A DNA stretch of 5,969 bases from Legionellaceae bacterium. GTDB taxonomy: Bacteria; Pseudomonadota; Gammaproteobacteria; Legionellales; Legionellaceae. A model generated the notes under the pieces. It had not been told where the DNA came from, did no database searches, and worked only from the letters and a program-made list of their open reading frames with translations. The translations under genes were made by a program, and so were the position numbers. Shown here in pieces: positions 1 to 5,926 of the stretch. The stretch covers positions 1-5,969 of the forward strand of contig CANJFK010000084.1 of assembly GCA_947473535.1 (NCBI GenBank). Reading direction: 5' to 3'. The first letter of the stretch is position 1, and each line of letters starts with the position of its first letter.

Positions 1-41
1 CCTCGCTACGCTCGGGATGACGTACGGCATGAGCAGTTACG
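1..41. repeat. Partial copy of dispersed palindromic repeat, cut by window edge
   Basis: These 41 bases match 3814-3854 at 36 of 41 positions without gaps. The match covers the right arm of the complete palindromic element at 3738-3854 and its outer flank. Only one arm is visible here because the other would lie before position 1. The repeat ends two bases from the stop codon of the minus-strand anmK gene, so the anmK transcript would run straight into it. If the unseen arm is present, the RNA would fold into a long hairpin that could end or protect the message; that role is inference. The shared core resembles the TCATCCCGAGCG-type repeats scattered through many bacterial genomes. Confidence 0.8.
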
Positions 42-43
42 TT

Positions 44-1135
44 TTACAATCCCCTAGCATAGATTGCTCCGAGGATTGCTGGATGTTTTGCACCTGTAAT
101 ACGAGTTAAATCAATAGGTATTTGGTTGACCGTTTGGGCCGCAAGCCAGGCAAACATCATTGCTTCCAAAAAATCAGGATCAACGCCTATAGCGCTCGTA
201 CTTGCCACAACTTGATCAGGTAATTGAGCGGAAAGAGCTTTTAGAAGTGCGTGATTATGCACGCCACCACCACAAATTGCGAGTTGTTCTGGCCTTAAGT
301 CAAACCCTTCGATTGCTTGACAAATTGAGGTAACGGTTAAAGCCAGTAATGTTGCTTGGATATCATGACTGGCATAATCTGGTTGTGTATGGCTCAAAAG
401 CCATTCGAGGGAAAAGTATTCTTTACCAATGCTCTTAGGTGATGCCAATTTGAAGTAAGGATCAGCCAAAAAACGAGACAATAAGGGTTGAATGACTCGA
501 CCGGTTGCGGCCCACTGCCCGCCCTGGTCGTAAGGCTGGTTTAAGTGCTGATGAACCCAAACGTCCATGAGACAATTTCCAGGGCCTACATCGTGGCCGC
601 GCACCTCGCCGTGAGCGAGATAAGTCACATTAGCAATCCCGCCAATATTCACCACAGCGATTGGATAGGTTAGTGAGCCAAACAGCGCTTGATGATAAAT
701 AGGAGCAAAAGGCGCGCCTTGGCCGCCTAACACCACATCACGCGTTCTAAAATCTGCAACGACCATTTTACCGGTTAGTTCAGCAATCGTATGCGCGCAG
801 CCTAATTGCAATGTATAGGGAATATCAGCCATTACGTCATGACAAATCGTTTGACCATGACTACCGATAGCAATAATTTGATCAGTAGGCACATGCGTTG
901 TCGCCATTAATTGTTGGGCAGCATAAGCAAACTCCCGACCGATTAATGTATCAATTTGACGCAACCTAGCAGGCATTATTGGCTCACCACTAACAACGTC
1001 ACGCAACGCCTGTTGGGCCTTCTCACCATATGCACGGGTGATTCCTGCAATCAACGTATTATTTGAGATATCAACAAGAGCCGCGTCAATCCCGTCCATA
1101 CTGGTACCCGACATCAACCCAATAAATAATGACAT
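44..1135 (-). CDS. anmK: Anhydro-N-acetylmuramic acid kinase
   Basis: AnmK is a cytoplasmic peptidoglycan-recycling enzyme. It hydrolyses the 1,6-anhydro ring of anhydro-MurNAc and phosphorylates the sugar with ATP, giving MurNAc-6-phosphate for MurQ. The protein has 363 residues, against about 369 in E. coli. Family motifs run in order: GLMSGTSMDGID near the N-terminus (ATP phosphate binding), GSHGQT near residue 92, DFRTRDVVLGGQGAP near 128, NIGGIANVTY near 163, and GHDVGPGN, whose Asp182 matches the catalytic base known in the P. aeruginosa enzyme. KSIGKEYF and CGGGVHNHALL follow. I chose the ATG at 1135 because GGAAG lies about five bases upstream; an in-frame GTG at 1147 would add four residues and lacks such a site. 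The gene diverges from the polysaccharide deacetylase gene, and its stop abuts the repeat at 1-41. It looks intact. Confidence 0.96.
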   Translation of the reverse strand: MSLFIGLMSGTSMDGIDAALVDISNNTLIAGITRAYGEKAQQALRDVVSGEPIMPARLRQIDTLIGREFAYAAQQLMATTHVPTDQIIAIGSHGQTICHDVMADIPYTLQLGCAHTIAELTGKMVVADFRTRDVVLGGQGAPFAPIYHQALFGSLTYPIAVVNIGGIANVTYLAHGEVRGHDVGPGNCLMDVWVHQHLNQPYDQGGQWAATGRVIQPLLSRFLADPYFKLASPKSIGKEYFSLEWLLSHTQPDYASHDIQATLLALTVTSICQAIEGFDLRPEQLAICGGGVHNHALLKALSAQLPDQVVASTSAIGVDPDFLEAMMFAWLAAQTVNQIPIDLTRITGAKHPAILGAIYARGL

Positions 1136-1308
1136 TATTTCTTCCACGTTCTAACGTTTATTCTCTAGATCAAAAACTAACATGTTATATTAACAATGCG
1201 AAGATCAATCCTTATTATTTATACCTATTCATTATGCAAAAATTGTAAAAGCTTGCTACGCTATCATAAGAAGAACATTTATGCTGAAGTTTGGTGAGGG
1301 ATACAATA
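1136..1308. promoter_or_regulatory. Divergent intergenic region between anmK and the deacetylase gene
   Basis: This 173-bp AT-rich gap must carry the start signals for both divergent genes. I see no consensus promoter in either direction. On the plus strand TATCAT at 1262-1267 is a possible -10 box without a good -35. On the minus strand the only candidates are similarly weak. The GAGG at 1296-1299 is a sound ribosome-binding site for the ATG at 1309. A perfect 10-bp palindrome, TAACATGTTA (1178-1187), overlaps a GTTA-TAT-TAAC inverted repeat (1184-1194), which could be an operator or chance in AT-rich DNA. Assigning the region as regulatory rests on gene arrangement. Confidence 0.5.
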
Positions 1309-2175
1309 ATGAAAAAATACACACCCTATTTGCTTCTACTCATATACCTATTACATAACACCAGCTATGCTCAAGAGCGTGAGATTGCAATCACCATCGA
1401 TGACTTGCCTTTTGTTGGAACAAACAGTAACGATGAAGGAAACGTAAGACGCTCCCATGAACGATTTATGCAGATCGTCCAAAGTTTAGTTGATAATCAC
1501 GTGCCAGCAACTGGGTTTATCATTGCCGGAGCCATCGGAAGAGGCCAATGGCAATTGCTCGATGAATTTCGAAAAGAAGGATTTGCACTTGGAAACCACA
1601 CTTATTCACACGCCAATTTAAACCATCTTTCTGCAGAAAAATACATCGAAGAAATCGCTCATGCCGACAAAATTTTAACGCCCGTCATGACACAGCCTAA
1701 ATATTTTCGATATCCCTATTTAGCGGAGGGAAAAGGCGACGTGAAGCAAGAAATTCAAGATTATTTAACGGCCAACCAATATATCGTCGCGCCGGTAACC
1801 ATTGACAGCAAAGATTACCTATTCAACGCACGTTTACTCCGCGTTTCATGGCGTGATAGAGCTCAATATCTTAGCCAAATCAAAAAAGAATACCTGGACT
1901 ACATATGGCGTCAAACCCTAATAGCGGAGAAACGATCAGGCGGTGGGCAAACCAAACAAATATTACTAGTCCACGCCAATTTGCTGAATAGTCACTTCCT
2001 AGGCGATGTAATAAAAATGTACAAAAGTAATGGGTATCGATTTATTAGCTTGAATGAAGCACTAACCAATATTGCACCGCAGGAGCCTACGGCACTCGAA
2101 CCCATCAATAATTCAGCTGCAAAAGACACTGAGCACGATTATACCTGGCTAACGACGTTAGAAAAAGTGTGGTAG
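1309..2175 (+). CDS. Secreted polysaccharide deacetylase family protein (NodB domain)
   Basis: This is a predicted metal-dependent deacetylase of the carbohydrate esterase 4/NodB type, exported through the inner membrane. Residues 1-21 form a signal peptide: Lys-Lys, a Leu/Ile-rich core, and a probable SYA|QE cleavage after Ala21. NodB motifs follow in order: TIDD (Asp31 and Asp32, in place of the usual TFDD), HTYSH (His97 and His101, metal ligands), RYPY (Arg134), TIDSKDY (Asp166/Asp169) and LLVHAN (His222). All main catalytic positions appear present. The start is the ATG at 1309, preceded by GAGG nine bases upstream; a TTG at 1291 in the same frame is unlikely. The substrate cannot be read from sequence. 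Peptidoglycan is plausible given the export signal and the divergent anmK, but another glycan is equally possible. yggX follows after 41 bp. Confidence 0.88.
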   Translation: MKKYTPYLLLLIYLLHNTSYAQEREIAITIDDLPFVGTNSNDEGNVRRSHERFMQIVQSLVDNHVPATGFIIAGAIGRGQWQLLDEFRKEGFALGNHTYSHANLNHLSAEKYIEEIAHADKILTPVMTQPKYFRYPYLAEGKGDVKQEIQDYLTANQYIVAPVTIDSKDYLFNARLLRVSWRDRAQYLSQIKKEYLDYIWRQTLIAEKRSGGGQTKQILLVHANLLNSHFLGDVIKMYKSNGYRFISLNEALTNIAPQEPTALEPINNSAAKDTEHDYTWLTTLEKVW

Positions 2176-2216
2176 AGTTGGGTATGTTCCGGTAATGGCA
2201 AAAGGTAATCACTCAA

Positions 2217-2489
2217 ATGACAAGGCATATATTTTGTACTAAGTTAAACCAAGACGCGGAAGGCATGATCGCTCCTCCCTTTCCTGGGACATTAGGCGAA
2301 AAAATTTTCAATCATGTTTCAAAACAGGCATGGAAAATGTGGTTAAGCCACCAAACCATGTTAATTAATGAATACCGATTAAGTTTAATTGATCCCAAAG
2401 CGCGAGAGTTTCTACAAGATGAAATGCAGAAATATTTTTTTGGGGGTGGCTCAGACAAACCGACCGGGTTCACACCTAAAGACTCCTAG
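2217..2489 (+). CDS. yggX: Probable Fe(II)-trafficking protein YggX
   Basis: YggX is a small cytoplasmic protein linked to Fe(II) handling and protection of iron-sulfur clusters against oxidative damage; in E. coli and Salmonella it belongs to the SoxRS-controlled response. The 90-residue length matches the family. Visible hallmarks are the IFCTKL start with the conserved Cys7, the AEG and [12 protein letters not shown] segment, [17 protein letters not shown], and a C-terminal FTPKD. The ATG at 2217 has only a weak AAAGG about eleven bases upstream, so translation may depend partly on the preceding gene. In many gammaproteobacteria yggX follows mutY. Here it lies between the deacetylase gene (41 bp away) and psuG (26 bp away). 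A T7-G5 run at 2435-2446 sits within the codons for the KYFFGGG segment. Confidence 0.95.
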   Translation: MTRHIFCTKLNQDAEGMIAPPFPGTLGEKIFNHVSKQAWKMWLSHQTMLINEYRLSLIDPKAREFLQDEMQKYFFGGGSDKPTGFTPKDS

Positions 2490-2515
2490 GCGCGTTATTC
2501 CGGACGGGTTCCTTT

Positions 2516-3460
2516 ATGACGATCATTCTACCTAGGCAGAATACCATGGTAATACATGAGCTATTGCATTTAAACGAAGAAGTAGAGCATGCGATAAATG
2601 CCAAGCAGCCCATAGTAGCTCTTGAATCCAGCGTCATCTCTTATGGTATGCCCTACCCAGAGAACATCGAAACCGCAAAGGCAGTAGAGCAAATCATCCG
2701 CGACCAAGGCGCAGTCCCGGCCACCATTGCACTTTACCAAGGTAAAATTCATATAGGCATTACCGCGTCTATCATGCAAAATTTAGCAAGCAATGAGAGC
2801 GTCATAAAGGCATCAAGGCGCGACATTGCTTATGTTCTTAGTCGGCACATCACGGCAAGCACGACAGTCGCCGCGACAATGTTTTGTGCTCATTTGGCAC
2901 ATCTTCCCCTTTTTGTTACAGGTGGAATTGGTGGTGTACACCACCACGTGAATGAAAGCTTCGATATTTCAGCCGATTTAATTGAGCTATCCACGACGCC
3001 AGTCACCGTAGTCTGTTCCGGCGCCAAATCAATTCTTGATTTATCCAAGACCCTAGAAATACTTGAAACCCAAGGTGTGCCAGTCATTGGCTATAATACG
3101 GATGAATTTCCAGCCTTTTATACGCACTCGAGCGGGATCCCTTTACTTCATCGTTTAGACGAGGTAGAAGACATCGCATTAATGATGCAATATCAGCGCA
3201 AACTCCACTTGAATAACGGCATAGTCATTGCTAACCCCATCCCTAAAGCCGCTGAAATTCCAGATGATCTAATGATGCCACTTATCAAACAAGCGCAGTC
3301 TGAAGCGCAACATATTAATGGCAAAGCCATTACACCTTTTTTATTACGCCGTATTGCTGAATTAACGGCCGGACAAAGCTTACGTGCAAATATAGAACTA
3401 ATTAAAAGCAACGCCGAGCTTGGTGCAAAGATAGCAATCGCTTACCAACAAACAACATGA
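2516..3460 (+). CDS. psuG: Pseudouridine-5'-phosphate glycosidase
   Basis: PsuG reversibly splits the C-C glycosidic bond of pseudouridine 5'-phosphate into uracil and ribose 5-phosphate, the second step of pseudouridine salvage in the cytoplasm. The protein has 314 residues against 312 for E. coli PsuG (YeiN) and belongs to the indigoidine synthase A family. Diagnostic segments are VALESSVISYGMPYPEN with general-acid Glu37, GAVPATIA, KASRRDIAYV with Lys98, TGGIGGVH, FDISADL with Asp150 (metal-binding region), VVCSGAKSILDL with Schiff-base Lys171, IGYNTDEFPAFY, VIANPIPK and TPFLLRRIAELT. The ATG at 2516 lacks a good ribosome-binding site. An in-frame ATG at 2546, with AGGCAG about six bases upstream, would give 304 residues and is a real alternative. 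No psuK kinase gene is visible nearby, and no clear terminator follows. Confidence 0.96.
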   Translation: MTIILPRQNTMVIHELLHLNEEVEHAINAKQPIVALESSVISYGMPYPENIETAKAVEQIIRDQGAVPATIALYQGKIHIGITASIMQNLASNESVIKASRRDIAYVLSRHITASTTVAATMFCAHLAHLPLFVTGGIGGVHHHVNESFDISADLIELSTTPVTVVCSGAKSILDLSKTLEILETQGVPVIGYNTDEFPAFYTHSSGIPLLHRLDEVEDIALMMQYQRKLHLNNGIVIANPIPKAAEIPDDLMMPLIKQAQSEAQHINGKAITPFLLRRIAELTAGQSLRANIELIKSNAELGAKIAIAYQQTT

Positions 3461-3511
3461 CTAAAATCACGCCAAAAATAATTAATTTTCAATAAAAAAG
3501 CAAGCTTCCTC

Positions 3512-3540
3512 TTGACTCAAAACCGTTGAGATAGTCTAAT
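3512..3540 (+). promoter_or_regulatory. Sigma-70-type promoter of tRNA-Phe
   Basis: TTGACT (3512-3517) and TCTAAT (3535-3540) are separated by exactly 17 bp, close to the TTGACA/TATAAT consensus. Transcription would start near 3547, a few bases before the tRNA 5' end at 3553. The spacer contains a small inverted repeat, CTCAA (3516-3520) and TTGAG (3526-3530). The tRNA therefore probably has its own transcript rather than depending on read-through from psuG. Confidence 0.7.
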
Positions 3541-3552
3541 AGCAACCTCTGT

Positions 3553-3628
3553 GGCCAGATAGCTCAGTCGGTAGAGCAAAGGACTGAAAATCCTTGTGTC
3601 GCTGGTTCGATTCCAGCTCTGGCCACCA
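3553..3628 (+). tRNA. tRNA-Phe (anticodon GAA)
   Basis: The 76-base gene folds into a full cloverleaf. The acceptor stem GGCCAGA pairs with TCTGGCC (3618-3624), followed by discriminator A and an encoded CCA at 3626-3628. The D stem is GCTC (3562-3565) with GAGC (3574-3577). The anticodon stem is AAGGA with TCCTT, and the 7-base loop CTGAAAA places GAA at 3586-3588. The variable loop is GTGTC, and the T arm is GCTGG-TTCGATT-CCAGC. All stems pair perfectly. GAA reads the phenylalanine codons UUC and UUU. A strong promoter lies just upstream. A 17-bp imperfect copy of the 3' end lies at 4216-4232, which suggests past use as an integration site. Confidence 0.98.
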
Positions 3629-3737
3629 TACTTATTAATGTGTTACAACGTATTTAAAGCGGCGCATTCTAGCTTCAAGTGCGATAATCATCTTCTAATT
3701 ATTTCAAATTCAGAAACACACACCTTCTTCAATACAA

Positions 3738-3854
3738 TGTAACTAACTCATACGTCATCCCGAGCGTAACGAAGGATCTCCTAGCGTTGGTACAGTGCCT
3801 CATTTCGGAGATCCCTCGCTGCGCTCAGGATGACGTACGGAGTGAGCAGATACG
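3738..3854. repeat. Complete palindromic repeat element (MITE-like)
   Basis: The arms 3751-3781 and 3807-3837 are 31 bp each and complementary at 27 positions, around a 25-bp centre (3782-3806). All four mismatches are transitions. The outer flanks extend the symmetry imperfectly: 3738-3750 resembles the reverse complement of 3838-3854, and both resemble the flank in the copy at 1-41. The element has no coding capacity and could fold into a long hairpin in RNA from either strand. Its terminal symmetry and second copy suggest a non-autonomous mobile element or a REP-like repeat. It lies between tRNA-Phe and the small ORF at 3870. I could not identify target-site duplications. Confidence 0.85.
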
Positions 3855-3869
3855 AAAATTGATTGTCTA

Positions 3870-4208
3870 ATGCAGTCATCACACTCAGTAGAAAATGATG
3901 TTGCATTTATGGAGCCAGTGAACCATCGTCCTGAACGTAAACGACATGATCGAAATATTTTTTTACAACCGTTAGCTGATAACGAGGATTCCCACGTTTC
4001 TCTAGCTGTTAATGCTTCTTATAGAATGCATCGAAAAACCGCTGCTGCAAGATCATCGAGTTTGATAACAAAGACAACGGATCAGGTAATGAAAGAGCTG
4101 GTCAAACAGTGGAGCATCCGGAATAATAATGGCAATCGTAGTGCAACAGCTCAATTAAGCAACGATAATGACCAGTCAAAAACCATGGATTATGGCGGCA
4201 CAGTATAA
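3870..4208 (+). CDS. Hypothetical protein, 112 residues
   Basis: I do not recognise this protein. It is hydrophilic, rich in Ser, Asn, Arg, Lys and Asp, has no cysteine, no signal peptide and no membrane segment, and looks largely disordered except for a possible helix around KTTDQVMKELVKQW (about residues 67-80). The ATG at 3870 has no clear ribosome-binding site; ATGs at 3894 and 3909 are alternatives, also without a strong site. It starts 16 bases after the palindromic repeat and ends eight bases before the tRNA-Phe 3'-end copy, so it is the only candidate gene in that bounded segment. It could be a lineage-specific protein, a fragment of a larger gene, or a chance reading frame. Its convergent neighbour is the glycosyltransferase, 40 bp away. 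Confidence 0.4.
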   Translation: MQSSHSVENDVAFMEPVNHRPERKRHDRNIFLQPLADNEDSHVSLAVNASYRMHRKTAAARSSSLITKTTDQVMKELVKQWSIRNNNGNRSATAQLSNDNDQSKTMDYGGTV

Positions 4209-4215
4209 AGCATAC

Positions 4216-4232
4216 CCAGCTCGGACCACCAT
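4216..4232 (+). repeat. Copy of the tRNA-Phe 3' end, possible att site remnant
   Basis: This 17-bp stretch repeats tRNA-Phe positions 3613-3629 at 15 of 17 bases, in the same orientation. It covers the T-stem 3' strand, the acceptor 3' strand and the CCA. Tyrosine-recombinase elements that insert into tRNA genes typically leave such a 3'-end copy at the far junction. The two mismatches imply an old or imperfect site. No integrase gene is visible in the 587 bases between the copies. Confidence 0.5.
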
Positions 4233-4248
4233 GTGTTTCGAGTATAAA

Positions 4249-5808
4249 TTAGTGATTCGCCACACACAAGTTGACTAATTTACGAAGATACAACATCAAT
4301 GGTTTTGTATGTGTTTTTTTAACCACGAAACGAAATAGGGTGCTTAAATGGTACTTTTTCTCTTCTATCTGCAAAAAATTACTCATCCATAAGTGCAGCA
4401 TTCTGGAACGATTTTCAACCTCCAAATAATTTATTTTCTTATCATTTTTTGTCAACCTATCAAGTGCATTAAGGTTATTTTTAATGTTAAATTTTTCAGA
4501 ATAAAACACACGTAACGTTTGTTTCAGCTGATTAGCCTCCTCACTATTTCCACAACGCAAAATAGCAGAAACGATTGCAGGCACGCTCTTATGAATCCTT
4601 AGCACGCCATCATCGATCGCTTGTCGATCAATAAAAGAATCATCAATAACTAGAATATTTGCATAAATATAACAAGCTATCAACAACATAAAATCAGTTT
4701 GATAAATACTATCATTCGTTTTTAAATCAGGATTAATGAGTATATCAATCTTCATTTCTCGCAACATATGAATGCACTGGTCATGATTTTCTTGAAATTC
4801 ATACTCAACTATCTGAAATTTATTTGTATTAGTACTGTTTAACGTACCTTTGCATAGATAGAGAGTAATTGGTACATTTAAATTAATTTCGTTAAACGCT
4901 GGGATAATATATTGCACTAAAACATCAAGGCTATGCACCCTACCTATGATTGCAATATTCATTCCATGCTTTACTGAATCATCAATATTCATATGATAAT
5001 CTAGCAGCTCATCATTTAATATGGGCAAATAACACTCAACATTAGTGTGGAGTCTTTCTTCTATAAAATATGTTTTCAATGCTTGAGTACTAACTAGTAT
5101 ACCGTTCATTTGAGCAATAATTTTTCTCATATTTCTCTTGCTGTGCCATACTGAGGGTTTAAATTTTTTATTGATTTGAGTATATTCATCGTCTGTAAAG
5201 TAATAGCAAGGAATATTGATCTTGATTAACAACCTAATAATATTTATATAGTTATCCAGCGTGCCATTAAAAATCACCAAGTCTGCATCTAGCACAAAGT
5301 ACAGATCATCATATGAATGCCCACTGATTGCTTCAGTAATATACCCAGCATTATCATTATTTAAAGCTTCAAAATATAAATAAAAATTGAAACAATCAAA
5401 CCCACAGTAAATGATTTTCTTTAAGTGCTTTTCACTGCTTAAGTCCGTGTTTTTATACCATATTTTTTCCGAAAAAAAACATTTCAATTGGTTGATATAA
5501 AAATTTGTTTTGTCATCTAAAGTATCAATTGATTTAAAAATATTAGCGCTTGAAAAGTTTTGGGGTAGTAATTGTATATTTCGATTCCGAGAAAGATAGT
5601 TTTTCGCAACTGTATGTTGGTGTTGGTATACATTGCCCAAACTATTTTCAGTGGTGTTACCATATTCGCTACCGATTAAAACATTAATTTTTTTCATTGT
5701 GTATTGTTTAGAAATACGGAGCCATAAATCCCAATCACAAATACGGGCAAGGATAATGTGAGGGTCATACAGACCGATAGTATAAAACACTTCTTTTTTA
5801 ACAATCAC
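4249..5808 (-). CDS. Glycosyltransferase, 5'-truncated two-domain (GT2 + GT-B) remnant
   Basis: This probably once transferred sugars in surface polysaccharide (LPS or capsule) synthesis. The first 45 or so residues are the tail of a GT2 (GT-A fold) domain: the VIVKKEVFYTIGLYDP segment and CDWDLWLRI around residues 24-32, holding the usual acidic catalytic position (Asp25). The nucleotide-binding first half of that domain is missing. Residues about 130-420 resemble a GT-B enzyme: ILVSTQALKTYF (238-248), NIAIIGR (284-290) opening a second Rossmann half, and IDILINPDLKTNDSIYQTDF before a hydrophobic helix, like GT4-type donor sites. The frame stays open past the GTG at 5808 through V-A-N-A-A codons to a TGA at 5830-5832, where the IS30-like element begins. 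Loss of the 5' end by insertion is therefore likely, and the gene is probably a pseudogene. It is markedly more AT-rich than anmK, which suggests acquisition by transfer. Confidence 0.75.
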   Translation of the reverse strand: MIVKKEVFYTIGLYDPHIILARICDWDLWLRISKQYTMKKINVLIGSEYGNTTENSLGNVYQHQHTVAKNYLSRNRNIQLLPQNFSSANIFKSIDTLDDKTNFYINQLKCFFSEKIWYKNTDLSSEKHLKKIIYCGFDCFNFYLYFEALNNDNAGYITEAISGHSYDDLYFVLDADLVIFNGTLDNYINIIRLLIKINIPCYYFTDDEYTQINKKFKPSVWHSKRNMRKIIAQMNGILVSTQALKTYFIEERLHTNVECYLPILNDELLDYHMNIDDSVKHGMNIAIIGRVHSLDVLVQYIIPAFNEINLNVPITLYLCKGTLNSTNTNKFQIVEYEFQENHDQCIHMLREMKIDILINPDLKTNDSIYQTDFMLLIACYIYANILVIDDSFIDRQAIDDGVLRIHKSVPAIVSAILRCGNSEEANQLKQTLRVFYSEKFNIKNNLNALDRLTKNDKKINYLEVENRSRMLHLWMSNFLQIEEKKYHLSTLFRFVVKKTHTKPLMLYLRKLVNLCVANH

Positions 5809-5891
5809 CGCCGCATTAGCAACGCCCTTTCAACCACGAAGTGCAACAGTGGTTATAAACTAAGCTACAGCTAGAGTGAGCCACGGAAAGT

Positions 5892-5926
5892 TGATAATCT
5901 CAAGGTGCGAACCAAGGAGATTATCA
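5892..5926 (+). promoter_or_regulatory. RBS-sequestering hairpin upstream of transposase
   Basis: TGATAATCTC (5892-5901) pairs perfectly with GAGATTATCA (5917-5926). Inside it GGT (5904-5906) pairs with ACC (5911-5913) around GCGA, a GNRA tetraloop. The strong Shine-Dalgarno AAGGAG (5914-5919) is half in the internal loop and half in the stem, and the last pair includes the A of the start codon. Insertion sequences commonly use such structures to keep transcription entering from outside from driving transposase translation. That role is inferred here. Confidence 0.65.

Noticed and set aside
1250..1262. GCTACGCT near 1255, shared with the repeat at 1-41
   Set aside because: Only eight bases match and the surrounding sequence does not, so it is not a third repeat copy.
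2570..3411. Three minus-strand reading frames of 65-72 residues inside psuG
   Set aside because: They lie wholly within a clearly conserved gene on the other strand, show no family resemblance and have no separate start signals.
3461..3511. Rho-independent terminator after psuG
   Set aside because: The region is A/T-rich with short A-runs but has no GC-rich stem ahead of a T-run.
3738..3854. CRISPR repeat
   Set aside because: There are only two related copies, 3.7 kb apart, with a palindromic layout and no repeat-spacer series or cas genes.
4209..4248. Possible bidirectional terminator between the convergent ORF and glycosyltransferase gene
   Set aside because: No stable hairpin with a T-run could be found; the notable sequence there is the tRNA 3'-end copy.
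4321..4329. AACCACGAA shared with the IS end at 5832-5840
   Set aside because: It is a nine-base match inside glycosyltransferase coding sequence with no extension, consistent with chance.
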